Origin: DATGKG01 sp963851325
Lineage (GTDB): Bacteria > Desulfobacterota > Binatia > Binatales > Binataceae
Reading direction: 5' to 3'
DNA: 64,000 bases
NCBI GenBank assembly: GCA_963851325.1
Contig: CAWKOR010000001.1
Coordinates: forward strand, 248,001-312,000
Below the pieces are notes generated by a model. The model searched no databases and was not told the DNA's origin. It saw only the letters and a list, made by a program, of their open reading frames with translations. The position numbers and the translations under genes are program-made. Below, piece after piece: positions 8,744-15,648 of the stretch. Each line of letters begins with the position of its first letter. Position 1 is the first letter of the stretch.

Positions 8744-9064
8744 TTAGGCGGCGGAAGCTTTGATTTTGAACCGCACGCCCTCCCGATGCTGCAGGAAGCT
8801 CACCACCTCGAACAGATTTTCGGCGCGCGGATTGCCGGTGGGGCCAAACATTCGCATCAGGCTTTTCGACGGAATGCTCGTCGCTTCGGCGAGGCCCGCA
8901 AATCCAACCGTCGCATTGATGTAGTCGCGCAAGACAGTTTTCCCGACCGCGATATCGCCTGAAAGCATCGCCTCCAACGCTTCGCGAAAAAGCTCCCTGC
9001 GGAACTTCGGATCGCGCTCGGCGCGGCTCCTGATGGTTTCCTTAAAGTCGAGAGTCAGAGGCAT
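8744..9064 (-). CDS. HI1420-type antitoxin, helix-turn-helix protein
   Basis: 106 residues resembling the antitoxin of HI1419/HI1420-type type II modules: LTLDFKETIRSRAERDPKFRREL at the start, VLRDYINATVGFAGLAEATS with the helix-turn-helix near 50-75, then SKSLMRMFGPTGNPRAENLFEVVSFLQ. Antitoxins of this kind neutralise a RelE-fold toxin encoded upstream and repress their own promoter. The frame is intact from end to end. It lies 12 bases downstream of the frameshifted toxin gene, the usual toxin-first order. With its toxin broken it may persist as an orphan regulator. Confidence 0.82.
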   Translation of the reverse strand: MPLTLDFKETIRSRAERDPKFRRELFREALEAMLSGDIAVGKTVLRDYINATVGFAGLAEATSIPSKSLMRMFGPTGNPRAENLFEVVSFLQHREGVRFKIKASAA

Positions 9065-9076
9065 AGTCGCTTTCCC

Positions 9077-9393
9077 CTATTTTCTCCGTTTGTAATCCTG
9101 CCAATTGGCAATCGCAGCGGCGATGTCGCGCTGTTGGCGCTGCTTGGTTCCACCGCCAAGCAAAATCAACAGCCGGTCGCCATCTTTGCCCAAATAGACT
9201 CGATAGCCAGGACCGAAAGAGATTCTCAATTCGAACACACCGGAACCCACGCCTTTCACATTCGAGAAGTTGCCCAGGGCGAGCCTCGTCAAGACGATCG
9301 CCACTTTGCTGCCGGTTGAGGATTTGGGCGGTCGAACCAAAACCTGCAAGGACGACCGCCTTGCAGGTCGAGAAATTCTCGAACGGCAACCAT
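9077..9393 (-). pseudogene. HI1419-type RelE-superfamily toxin, frameshifted
   Basis: From the ATG at 9393 the frame reads MVAVREFLDLQG then RFWFDRPNPQPAAK and soon hits a stop. From about 9305 the overlapping frame continues as VAIVLTRLALGNFSNVKGVG, then FGPGYRVYLGKDGDRLLILLGGGTK and a YKRRK end. Together they reconstruct a typical 105-residue addiction-module killer protein. One base is missing at the AAA run (TTT at 9305-9307 on the given strand); a fourth A would restore the frame. The C-terminal ORF alone (from 9349) would lack the first strand and helix. Either a real inactivating mutation or a sequencing slip in a short homopolymer. Confidence 0.8.
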
Positions 9394-9401
9394 CGTTTAT
9401 C

Positions 9402-9417
9402 GTAACGAATACGTTAC
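9402..9417. promoter_or_regulatory. Palindrome before the toxin gene, candidate autoregulatory operator
   Basis: GTAACG and CGTTAC form a perfect 6-base inverted repeat around AATA, nine bases upstream of the toxin ATG at 9393. On the same strand TATGAT, a possible -10 element, abuts it. Toxin-antitoxin operons are commonly repressed by the antitoxin binding a palindrome at this place, so this is the likely operator. No binding can be shown from sequence alone. Confidence 0.5.
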
Positions 9418-9528
9418 CATCATAAAAGCGCCAAATCTAGAGAGCGGGGCGTTGGAAGCACTCGTTTACGAGCCCCAATTCTTCCGCCATAGTGATCCGC
9501 TAAGTGTCTGCGACCGACGGAAATAATC

Positions 9529-10443
9529 ATGGCAGCGCTGGCCGATAGGCTCATCCATCATGCGCCGGCGTTGTGGCTCGAGGTCGGGCCGCCGCGTGGT
9601 ATCAATCCCGAGCCATTGCTGCGACAGCTCGTCGCGCTCGTCGGGCATGTCGATGCCATCAACCTGACCGACAACTCGCTCGGTAAGGTGAAGATGTCGA
9701 GCATCGCGTTCGGCACCATCATCAAGCTGCGCCTCGGGATGCCGGTGGTGATTAACATTTCATGCCGCGATCGCAATCGCCTCGCACTCAAATCCGATTT
9801 GATTGGGGCCGCCGCGCTCGGCCTTGATGCGATCGTGGCGCTGACCGGCGACAAGATTCCACCTGACGATCCCTCGGGCGCGCATGGCGTCCACGATCTC
9901 GATGCCTTCGCGCTGCTGCGGATGGTCGGCGATCTGAATCGCGGCGACACCGGCGAAGGCAAAGCGCTGCTCAAGAAGCTGCCCGACATTTTTGTCGGCG
10001 CGGTCGCGAACCCTAATGGGAAAAACATCGAACGCGAATTTGATATGCTCAAGCGCAAGGCCGAGGCGGGCGCGAAGTTCGTCATCACGCAACCGATCTT
10101 CGAGGCCGCCACGGCGCGACGCTTCCTGGAACGCGCCAACGCCGTCGGGCTCAAGACCGTGTTCGGCATCCTGCCGGTCAAGCGCGAGTCGATGGGCGCC
10201 TACATGAAGAAGAACATCGCGGACCTCGGCAACGTCGCGGGACATCTGGACAAGTATGCCGGGATGAGCGAAGAGCAGGTGCGGCGGCGTTCCATCGACG
10301 AGAACCTCGCGCTGATGCAAGCGCTCGCGTCCGAAGTCGCGGGCTTCAACATAATGAGTGGAGGCGGGCCTTCACTCGCGATAGAACTGGCACTGGAGTT
10401 TACTCAATGGCGCAAGCAAAACGGCAACTCGCACCGGCGATAA
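9529..10443 (+). CDS. metF: Methylenetetrahydrofolate reductase family protein
   Basis: 304 residues of the MetF-type TIM barrel, which uses FAD to reduce 5,10-methylene-THF to 5-methyl-THF. Recognisable parts are WLEVGPPRGINPEPLL near 17 (the family's conserved Glu region), NLTDNSLGKVKMSS, GLDAIVALTGDKIP around 100-113 and the C-terminal barrel strand AKFVITQPIFEAATARRF. It lacks a B12-dependent methionine synthase partner nearby. It overlaps the folE start by 37 bases, suggesting translational coupling of two folate-linked genes. The reaction is assigned by family; a related FAD enzyme of methylene-THF metabolism remains possible. Confidence 0.8.
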   Translation: MAALADRLIHHAPALWLEVGPPRGINPEPLLRQLVALVGHVDAINLTDNSLGKVKMSSIAFGTIIKLRLGMPVVINISCRDRNRLALKSDLIGAAALGLDAIVALTGDKIPPDDPSGAHGVHDLDAFALLRMVGDLNRGDTGEGKALLKKLPDIFVGAVANPNGKNIEREFDMLKRKAEAGAKFVITQPIFEAATARRFLERANAVGLKTVFGILPVKRESMGAYMKKNIADLGNVAGHLDKYAGMSEEQVRRRSIDENLALMQALASEVAGFNIMSGGGPSLAIELALEFTQWRKQNGNSHRR

Positions 10444-11036
10444 TCAAGCGGGCCGAGCTGGTTAAGGTTCCCGATCGTTCGGAAGCCGAAGCGGCGGTAC
10501 GCACCCTGCTACGCTACATGGGCGAGGACCCCGCGCGCGAAGGTCTGGAGCGCACCCCGCATCGGGTGGCCAGCGCGCTGCAGTTTCTCACCCGCGGATA
10601 CACTCAGGATCCCAAGGACGCCATCAACGGTGCGCTCTTCAGCGAGACCGAGTACCAGGAAATGATCCTGTGCAAGGACCTCGATTTCTATTCGCTCTGT
10701 GAGCATCACCTCTTGCCATTCTTCGGCAAGGCGCATGTCGCATACCTGCCGAGCAAGCGTATCGTGGGGCTGTCCAAGCTAGCGAGGATGGTGGAAATCT
10801 TCGCGCGAAGGCTGCAGGTGCAGGAGCGGCTCACGCGTCAAATCGCGCAGACCATTATGGGCGAGATCGAACCGCTCGGGGTCGCGGTAGTGCTCGAGGC
10901 CGAGCATATGTGCATGCGGATGCGCGGAGTCGAAAAGCAGAATTCGGTGGTCATGACTTCGGCGATGCTCGGCGTGTTCCGCAAGAACGTGGAGACGCGC
11001 CAGGAGTTCATGAACCTCATCCGCAAGGCCACCTGA
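10407..11036 (+). CDS. folE: GTP cyclohydrolase I
   Basis: 209 residues. It opens GTP to 7,8-dihydroneopterin triphosphate, the first step of folate and pterin synthesis. The zinc ligands are visible: Cys98 and His101 in SLCEHHLLPFFGKAHVAY and Cys169 in EAEHMCMRMRG. GLSKLARMVEIFARRLQVQE forms the central signature. The ATG at 10407 lies inside the metF reading frame with GGAG 9 bases upstream. The stop overlaps the rpiA start as TGATG. Confidence 0.96.
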   Translation: MAQAKRQLAPAIIKRAELVKVPDRSEAEAAVRTLLRYMGEDPAREGLERTPHRVASALQFLTRGYTQDPKDAINGALFSETEYQEMILCKDLDFYSLCEHHLLPFFGKAHVAYLPSKRIVGLSKLARMVEIFARRLQVQERLTRQIAQTIMGEIEPLGVAVVLEAEHMCMRMRGVEKQNSVVMTSAMLGVFRKNVETRQEFMNLIRKAT

Positions 11037-11773
11037 TGAAATCATCTTTCTCCCCTTCCCCAAGGGGAAAGGGTCGGGGGTCAGGTCCAGCTTCCGATGC
11101 CGCCCTCGAAGCGCTCGGCCGTTACGCCGTCCGCTACGTCAAACCCGGCCAGACCATCGGGCTCGGCACCGGCAAGGCTGCCAGCGCGTTCATCCGCGCG
11201 CTCGGCGACAGCGGCATCAAGGTGCGCGGGGTCCCGACCTCGGAGTCGAGCGCACAGCTCGCGCGCGAATGCGGAATCGAGCTCGCGACGCTCGCCAACG
11301 TCAGCCGCCTCGATGCTGACTTCGATGGCGCCGACGAGGTCGATGCTCATCTCAATCTGCTCAAGGGCTTCGGCGGTGCGTTGGTACGCGAGAAGATCGT
11401 CGCGGCCGCGTCGAAGAAGTTCATCGTGCTGGTGGGCCCGGAGAAGCTGTTCCCGCGCCTCGGCGCGCGCCAACGGCTCCCAGTCGAGGTGGTGCCCTTC
11501 GGATGTGAATTCGTGACCCGCCGAGTTGCCAAGTTGGGGATGAAGGCGGCGCCCCGACGCAACGGCGACGGGAGCGAATTCCTGTCCGACAATGGCAACC
11601 CGATCCTCGATTGCATCGTGGAGGACATCCGCAACCCGGCGCACTTCGAGCGCGACTTGCTCAGTATCCCGGGAGTCGTCGGCACCGGGCTGTTCGTCGG
11701 AATGGCGAGCATGGTCCTGGTAGCGTCGGAGGACGGCGGCAAGCTTCGCATCTTGAAGCCAAAAATCCGTTAG
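11036..11773 (+). CDS. rpiA: Ribose-5-phosphate isomerase A
   Basis: 245 residues converting ribose 5-phosphate and ribulose 5-phosphate in the pentose phosphate pathway. Family motifs are TIGLGTGKAASAFIRAL near 40, VPTSESSAQLAREC, the catalytic FDGADEVDAHLNLLKGFGGALVREKI and KFIVLVGPEKL. The ATG at 11036 overlaps the folE stop by one base, so translation is coupled. The first 18 residues (MKSSFSPSPRGKGRGSGP) have no counterpart in the family and are encoded by a GC-rich palindromic sequence. Confidence 0.92.
   Translation: MKSSFSPSPRGKGRGSGPASDAALEALGRYAVRYVKPGQTIGLGTGKAASAFIRALGDSGIKVRGVPTSESSAQLARECGIELATLANVSRLDADFDGADEVDAHLNLLKGFGGALVREKIVAAASKKFIVLVGPEKLFPRLGARQRLPVEVVPFGCEFVTRRVAKLGMKAAPRRNGDGSEFLSDNGNPILDCIVEDIRNPAHFERDLLSIPGVVGTGLFVGMASMVLVASEDGGKLRILKPKIR
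11046..11073. repeat. Palindromic element inside the 5' end of rpiA
   Basis: CTTTCTCCCCTTCCCC followed by AAGGGGAAAGGG is an imperfect inverted repeat; its core TTCCCC-AA-GGGGAA is perfect. It resembles the short C/G-tract palindromes (REP-like) usually found between genes. Here it contributes the non-conserved N-terminus of RpiA. Confidence 0.5.
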
Positions 11774-12162
11774 GGGCTGGACCGACACGGCGTCGGTAAG
11801 CGCTCACAGAACAATCGACAAGTGGGTTTGTTTTTGCGCTTTTCGCGAGCTGATGCCGCGCTGCGACGATTCGGACACTCGGCTGGCTGGCAGAGAAAAT
11901 CTCCTTTATTTTGCTACATTTAATGGGTTTGTTTTTACGTTTTCTTAGAGTCGAATGCGTGGGTTTCGAGGTCCTTCGCCGAGCCTCAGGACCATTTCCC
12001 GGCGATGCCGAGAAATGGGTTTGTTTTTGCGCTTTCGCATATCCGCGTATCATCTCAAATGACCAATGGCGCCCCGCCAGGACGCCACATCTGCATGATA
12101 GCACATTTCAACCATCAGCCTACCTCGGATGCCTCTTCCCGGAGGTTCGGAGGTAAGGGTCT
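11774..12162. repeat. Repeat cluster A: three copies of a TGGGTTTGTTTTTGCG element
   Basis: This 389-base gap between rpiA and the glycerate kinase gene holds no convincing gene. It contains three forward copies of a T-rich core: 11823-11840, 11924-11940 (ACG instead of GCG) and 12016-12034, spaced 101 and 92 bases. Upstream of the first copy is a palindrome CCGAC-ACGGC-GTCGG at 11782-11796. Two further copies in reverse orientation occur at 39098 and 39232, with matching flanks. An open frame on the reverse strand spans these copies in several frames (peptides such as KTNP, KNKP, QKQTH) and is judged non-coding. Confidence 0.75.
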
Positions 12163-13458
12163 GTGACCTTGCCTGAGCGGGTGCGGGACGACCTGGAGCG
12201 CATCTATCGCGCCGCCGTCGATGCAGTCGATCCCGCGAGACTGGTGGCCAGCGCCCTCGATGCCGGCATCCCCGAGGCCTCGCGGATATTCGTTCTCGCC
12301 GTCGGCAAGGCCTCGGTCGCGATGGCGTCGGTCCTTGTGGCGAGGCTGGGCGACCGCCTCGTTGCCACGACGGTGGTGACCCTCCCGGACGCGCACTCTT
12401 CGATGGCCGCGGATTCGCGCATCACGCTATGCGAATCGTCGCATCCGCTGCCCTCGGAAGCGTCTGAGGCGGCTGCTCGGACCGCGCTCGCAGTGCTTTC
12501 ATCCGCAGGTCCCGAGGATCTTGTGATCGTAGCGCTCAGCGGTGGTGCCTCCGCGATGTTCGCGCTGCCGCCCGAAGGCGTGCCGTTGGCCGACAAGATC
12601 GCGCTGTCGCAATCGCTGCTCCGAAGCGGCGCGTCGATTCGCGAGCTGAATACGGTGCGCAAGCATCTTTCGATGATAAAAGGGGGCCAACTGGTGCGCG
12701 CCGCCAATGGCGCTCGCGTCCTAAGCTTCATTCTTTCCGATGTGCCGGATGACGACTTGGCGACTATCGGCTCGGGCCTCACGGCGCCGGACCCCACGAC
12801 TTATGCGGATGCGATCTCGGTGCTGAAGCGGCGACAGCTATGGGGTCGCGCGCCCGAATCGATTCGCGAGCATCTGGAGCGCGGCAACGCCGGCATGGTG
12901 GCTGAAACCCCGAAGCGCGAGGACCCAATCTTCCAACGCGTGACCAACGTGGTCATCGGCAGCAATCGTACCGCGCTCGATGCGGCTGAGCGCGCATCGC
13001 GTAAGCTCGGCTATGCGGTCGATCGATTGCCGCCGTTGCGCGGCGAAGCCAACGATCTGGGGCGCGCACTTGCCGCTCAGTCGGCGGCAATCCAAGGGGA
13101 ACGGATCTGCATGCTCGCCGGAGGAGAACCAGTGGTCACCGTGCGCGGTTCCGGCAAGGGTGGGCGATCGCAACAGGCGGCGCTCGCATTCGCGATAGAG
13201 CTTTCGCGCGTAGCCGGCGATCGTCGAATCGCCGCGCTGTTTGCGGGGACGGACGGTATCGATGGTCCCACCGATGCTGCCGGAGCATTCGCTTCTGCCG
13301 ATAGCGTCGCACGCGTGGATGCGGCCGGCGTCGATCCGGAGGCAGCGCTATCGCGCAACGATTCCTACAATTTGTTTCGCGGCATCGGCGATCTTTTTGT
13401 CCCCGGCAGCACCGGCACCAACGTCGCCGATATCTTCATCGGGCTGGTAAACTACTGA
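12163..13458 (+). CDS. Glycerate 2-kinase, MOFRL family
   Basis: 431 residues of the DUF4147/MOFRL type, which phosphorylates D-glycerate to 2-phosphoglycerate. The N-terminal domain includes VLAVGKASVAMASVL near 46 and VIVALSGGASAMFALPPEGV near 125. RELNTVRKHLSMIKGGQLVRAA follows, and the C-terminal MOFRL domain has GEPVVTVRGSGKGGRSQQAALAFA and FAGTDGIDGPTDAAGAF. The GTG at 12163 has GGAGGTAAGGG just upstream. The next gene starts three bases after the stop. Homologues are called gckA or ttuD; a choice cannot be made here. Confidence 0.93.
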   Translation: MTLPERVRDDLERIYRAAVDAVDPARLVASALDAGIPEASRIFVLAVGKASVAMASVLVARLGDRLVATTVVTLPDAHSSMAADSRITLCESSHPLPSEASEAAARTALAVLSSAGPEDLVIVALSGGASAMFALPPEGVPLADKIALSQSLLRSGASIRELNTVRKHLSMIKGGQLVRAANGARVLSFILSDVPDDDLATIGSGLTAPDPTTYADAISVLKRRQLWGRAPESIREHLERGNAGMVAETPKREDPIFQRVTNVVIGSNRTALDAAERASRKLGYAVDRLPPLRGEANDLGRALAAQSAAIQGERICMLAGGEPVVTVRGSGKGGRSQQAALAFAIELSRVAGDRRIAALFAGTDGIDGPTDAAGAFASADSVARVDAAGVDPEAALSRNDSYNLFRGIGDLFVPGSTGTNVADIFIGLVNY

Positions 13459-13461
13459 GCC

Positions 13462-14517
13462 ATGCCGAGGCTCAAGAATTTCAAAGTGCCGCCCAAGGGC
13501 TCGGAGTCCTCCGATAACACCGGGCGTCCGGTCACGCTGATTCCAGGTGATGGGGTCGGTCCCGAGGTAATCGGCGCCGCGGTCGCGGTAGTCGATGCGA
13601 CCGGAGTAGAGATCGATTGGCAGCATCAGTTTGCCGGCGCGGCAGGCGTCAAGCGCTACGGGTCGCCGGCGCCCGACCAGTTACTCGAATCGCTGCGCAA
13701 GACCGGCGTGGCGCTCAAAGGCCCGCTCGAGACGCAGGTCGGCGAAGGATACCGATCGATCAATGTCTATCTGCGCCGCGAATTGAACCTCTATGCGAAC
13801 ATCCGTCCCACTCACAGCTTCCCGGGCGTCACGACGCGATTTAAAAATGTCGACCTTGTCATCGTGCGCGAGAATACCGAAGACCTCTATTCCGGTATAG
13901 AACATCAAGTCGCGCCCGGGGTAGTCGAAAGCGTCAAGGTGATCACTGCTCGCGCGTCGCGACGCATCGCGCGATTCGCATTCGAATATGCGCGCAGGCA
14001 CGGCCGCAAGTCGGTTACCGCGATTCACAAAGCCAACATCATGAAGCTCTCCGACGGGCTGTTCCTGAAATGTGCGCGCGCAGTCGCCAAGGACTATTCG
14101 GACATCGAGTATCGCGAGCAAATTGTTGACGCTGCCTGTATGCGCCTGGTCACCGAGCCGACTTCATTCGACATGCTGCTATTGGAGAACCTTTACGGCG
14201 ACATCGTATCGGACCTGTGCGCGGGGCTGGTTGGCGGCCTCGGGGTGGTGCCGGGAGCGAACTACGGCGAGCGTGGCGCGATCTTCGAAGCGGTGCATGG
14301 AACAGCGCCGGACATCGCGGGAAAAAATCTCGCCAATCCGACCGCCGCCATTTTGTCTGCCGCAATGATGCTGGATTACATCGGGCATCCGCGCGCAGCG
14401 GAGCGTATGCGAGAGGCGGTCGCGGCGGTCTTGAAATCGCGCAAAATGGTAACCCGCGATCTGGGCGGCAGAGCGAGCACCGCCGACATGACCCGCGCGA
14501 TCATCCACGCAATGTGA
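13462..14517 (+). CDS. NAD-type isocitrate dehydrogenase (isocitrate/isopropylmalate dehydrogenase family)
   Basis: 351 residues of the beta-decarboxylating dehydrogenase family. The motifs are VTLIPGDGVGPEV near 24, RSINVYLRRELNLYANIRPT near 94-113 (substrate arginines), VIVRENTEDLYSGIEH, the Lys of TAIHKANIMKLSDGLF, and NLYGDIVSDLCAGLVGGLG with metal-binding Asp residues. HGTAPDIAGKNLANPTA is the cofactor loop. The short form with NLYANIRP and YSGIEH fits mitochondrial-type NAD isocitrate dehydrogenase better than LeuB, but homoisocitrate or tartrate dehydrogenase cannot be excluded. It would pair with the aconitase at 51.7 kb in the citric acid cycle. Confidence 0.88.
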   Translation: MPRLKNFKVPPKGSESSDNTGRPVTLIPGDGVGPEVIGAAVAVVDATGVEIDWQHQFAGAAGVKRYGSPAPDQLLESLRKTGVALKGPLETQVGEGYRSINVYLRRELNLYANIRPTHSFPGVTTRFKNVDLVIVRENTEDLYSGIEHQVAPGVVESVKVITARASRRIARFAFEYARRHGRKSVTAIHKANIMKLSDGLFLKCARAVAKDYSDIEYREQIVDAACMRLVTEPTSFDMLLLENLYGDIVSDLCAGLVGGLGVVPGANYGERGAIFEAVHGTAPDIAGKNLANPTAAILSAAMMLDYIGHPRAAERMREAVAAVLKSRKMVTRDLGGRASTADMTRAIIHAM

Positions 14518-14535
14518 TATGCTTCCTCGAGATTC

Positions 14536-14955
14536 ATGGGATTGACCACGCTCACAATCGAGATTGCTAACCCTGCCAAGCCAACCGTGTGGCAGACAGT
14601 CGAACTCCTGGTCGACTCAGGCGCGATCTATTCGGTGATTCCAGCCCCACTGCTGCGCCGCCTCGGCATTCGCTCCGACGGAAAGGAGGAATTCGTGCTC
14701 GCGGACGGGAGCAGGATTACCCGTCGCAAGGGCATCGCGAAGTTTCGATACAACGAGCATTTCGGGGGAGGCGACGTAATCTTCGGCGAACCCGGCGACA
14801 GCAACCTGCTCGGCGCGCTGACCCTCGAATCGTTGGGCCTTGTCCTGGATCCTCTGCGGCGGGAATTAAAGCCGCTGCCGCTGATCCTCGGAGGCTGGCG
14901 GCCTGAGCGACGGACTCGCGCCCGTCGGCGTCCACCGAAGCGCCGGACCGCTTAG
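14536..14955 (+). CDS. Retropepsin-like aspartyl protease family protein
   Basis: 139 residues. The catalytic loop VDSGAIYSVIP gives Asp27-Ser28-Gly29, the half-site of clan AA (retropepsin-like) proteases, which act as dimers with one Asp from each subunit. The flap-like region with FGGGDVIFG and the second hydrophobic signature NLLGALTLESLGLVLDP fit small bacterial members. There is no signal peptide, so it is cytoplasmic. The last 20 residues are strongly basic (RRTRARRRPPKRR). Substrates are unknown. Confidence 0.75.
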   Translation: MGLTTLTIEIANPAKPTVWQTVELLVDSGAIYSVIPAPLLRRLGIRSDGKEEFVLADGSRITRRKGIAKFRYNEHFGGGDVIFGEPGDSNLLGALTLESLGLVLDPLRRELKPLPLILGGWRPERRTRARRRPPKRRTA

Positions 14956-14998
14956 CGCTTTTCCCGCTTCGCCCGGTCCAGTAATAATAACCGCCTGT

Positions 14999-15601
14999 AT
15001 GAAGAAGATCGTGACGCCCGGCGAACTCGGCAATCGCGTGCCACCCGGGCAAACCCTGACCACCAGCTTTCCCGTCCTTAGCTTCGGCGCGACCCCTCGC
15101 TTCAATCCCGATAAGTGGGATTTCAGGGTGGTAGGCCTCATCGAGAAGCCGCTGCTCTTCAACTATCAACAATTCCGCGGGCTGCCGCAGACCAGGCTGG
15201 TAGCGGATTTCCATTGTGTGACGACCTGGTCGCGCCTGGACAACGTATGGGAAGGCGTCGCGGTCAAAGATCTGATGACGATGGTGAAGCTCGCGCCGGC
15301 GGTCAGCCACGTCGTGATCCACTGCGACGGCGGTTACACCACCAATCTCCCGCTGCACGAATTTCTCGACGATGACGTCATTCTCGCGCATCGCCACGAT
15401 GGGCGCGATCTGGAGCCCGACCACGGATGGCCGCTGCGCCTGGTGGTGCCGAAGCTGTACGCGTGGAAGAGCGCCAAGTGGCTGCGCGGCATCGAGTTCA
15501 CCGATGAGGATCGCCGCGGATTCTGGGAAGTGCGCGGCTATCATAATCACGCCGATCCCTGGAAAGAAGAACGGTACTCATTTCAAGAGGACTCTGACTG
15601 A
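14999..15601 (+). CDS. Sulfite oxidase-like molybdopterin-dependent oxidoreductase
   Basis: 200 residues of the oxidoreductase molybdopterin-binding domain, as in MsrP/YedY and sulfite oxidase. The Mo-ligand cysteine is Cys73 in ADFHCVTTWSR. Other conserved pieces are NVWEGVAVKDLM, CDGGYTTNLPL, the GWPLRLVVPKLYAWKSAKW strand and RGFWEVRGYHNHADPW at the end. It has no twin-arginine or Sec signal and no dimerisation domain, so it is a cytoplasmic single-domain member, unlike periplasmic MsrP. No MsrQ-type membrane partner is adjacent. The substrate is unknown. Confidence 0.85.
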   Translation: MKKIVTPGELGNRVPPGQTLTTSFPVLSFGATPRFNPDKWDFRVVGLIEKPLLFNYQQFRGLPQTRLVADFHCVTTWSRLDNVWEGVAVKDLMTMVKLAPAVSHVVIHCDGGYTTNLPLHEFLDDDVILAHRHDGRDLEPDHGWPLRLVVPKLYAWKSAKWLRGIEFTDEDRRGFWEVRGYHNHADPWKEERYSFQEDSD

Positions 15602-15648
15602 CCTCGTCGCCGCCACCCGGATTGTCGCGTGACCGGAGCCTGGCGCGG

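Noticed and set aside
11823..12034. CRISPR array
   Set aside because: Only three imperfect copies of a 16-18 base core with spacings of about 80 bases; no cas genes.
11661..12104. 147-codon reverse-strand frame with KTNP/KNKP peptides
   Set aside because: It covers the rpiA end and a nucleotide repeat cluster, and the repeated core is read in different frames, so the open frame comes from the repeat rather than selection.
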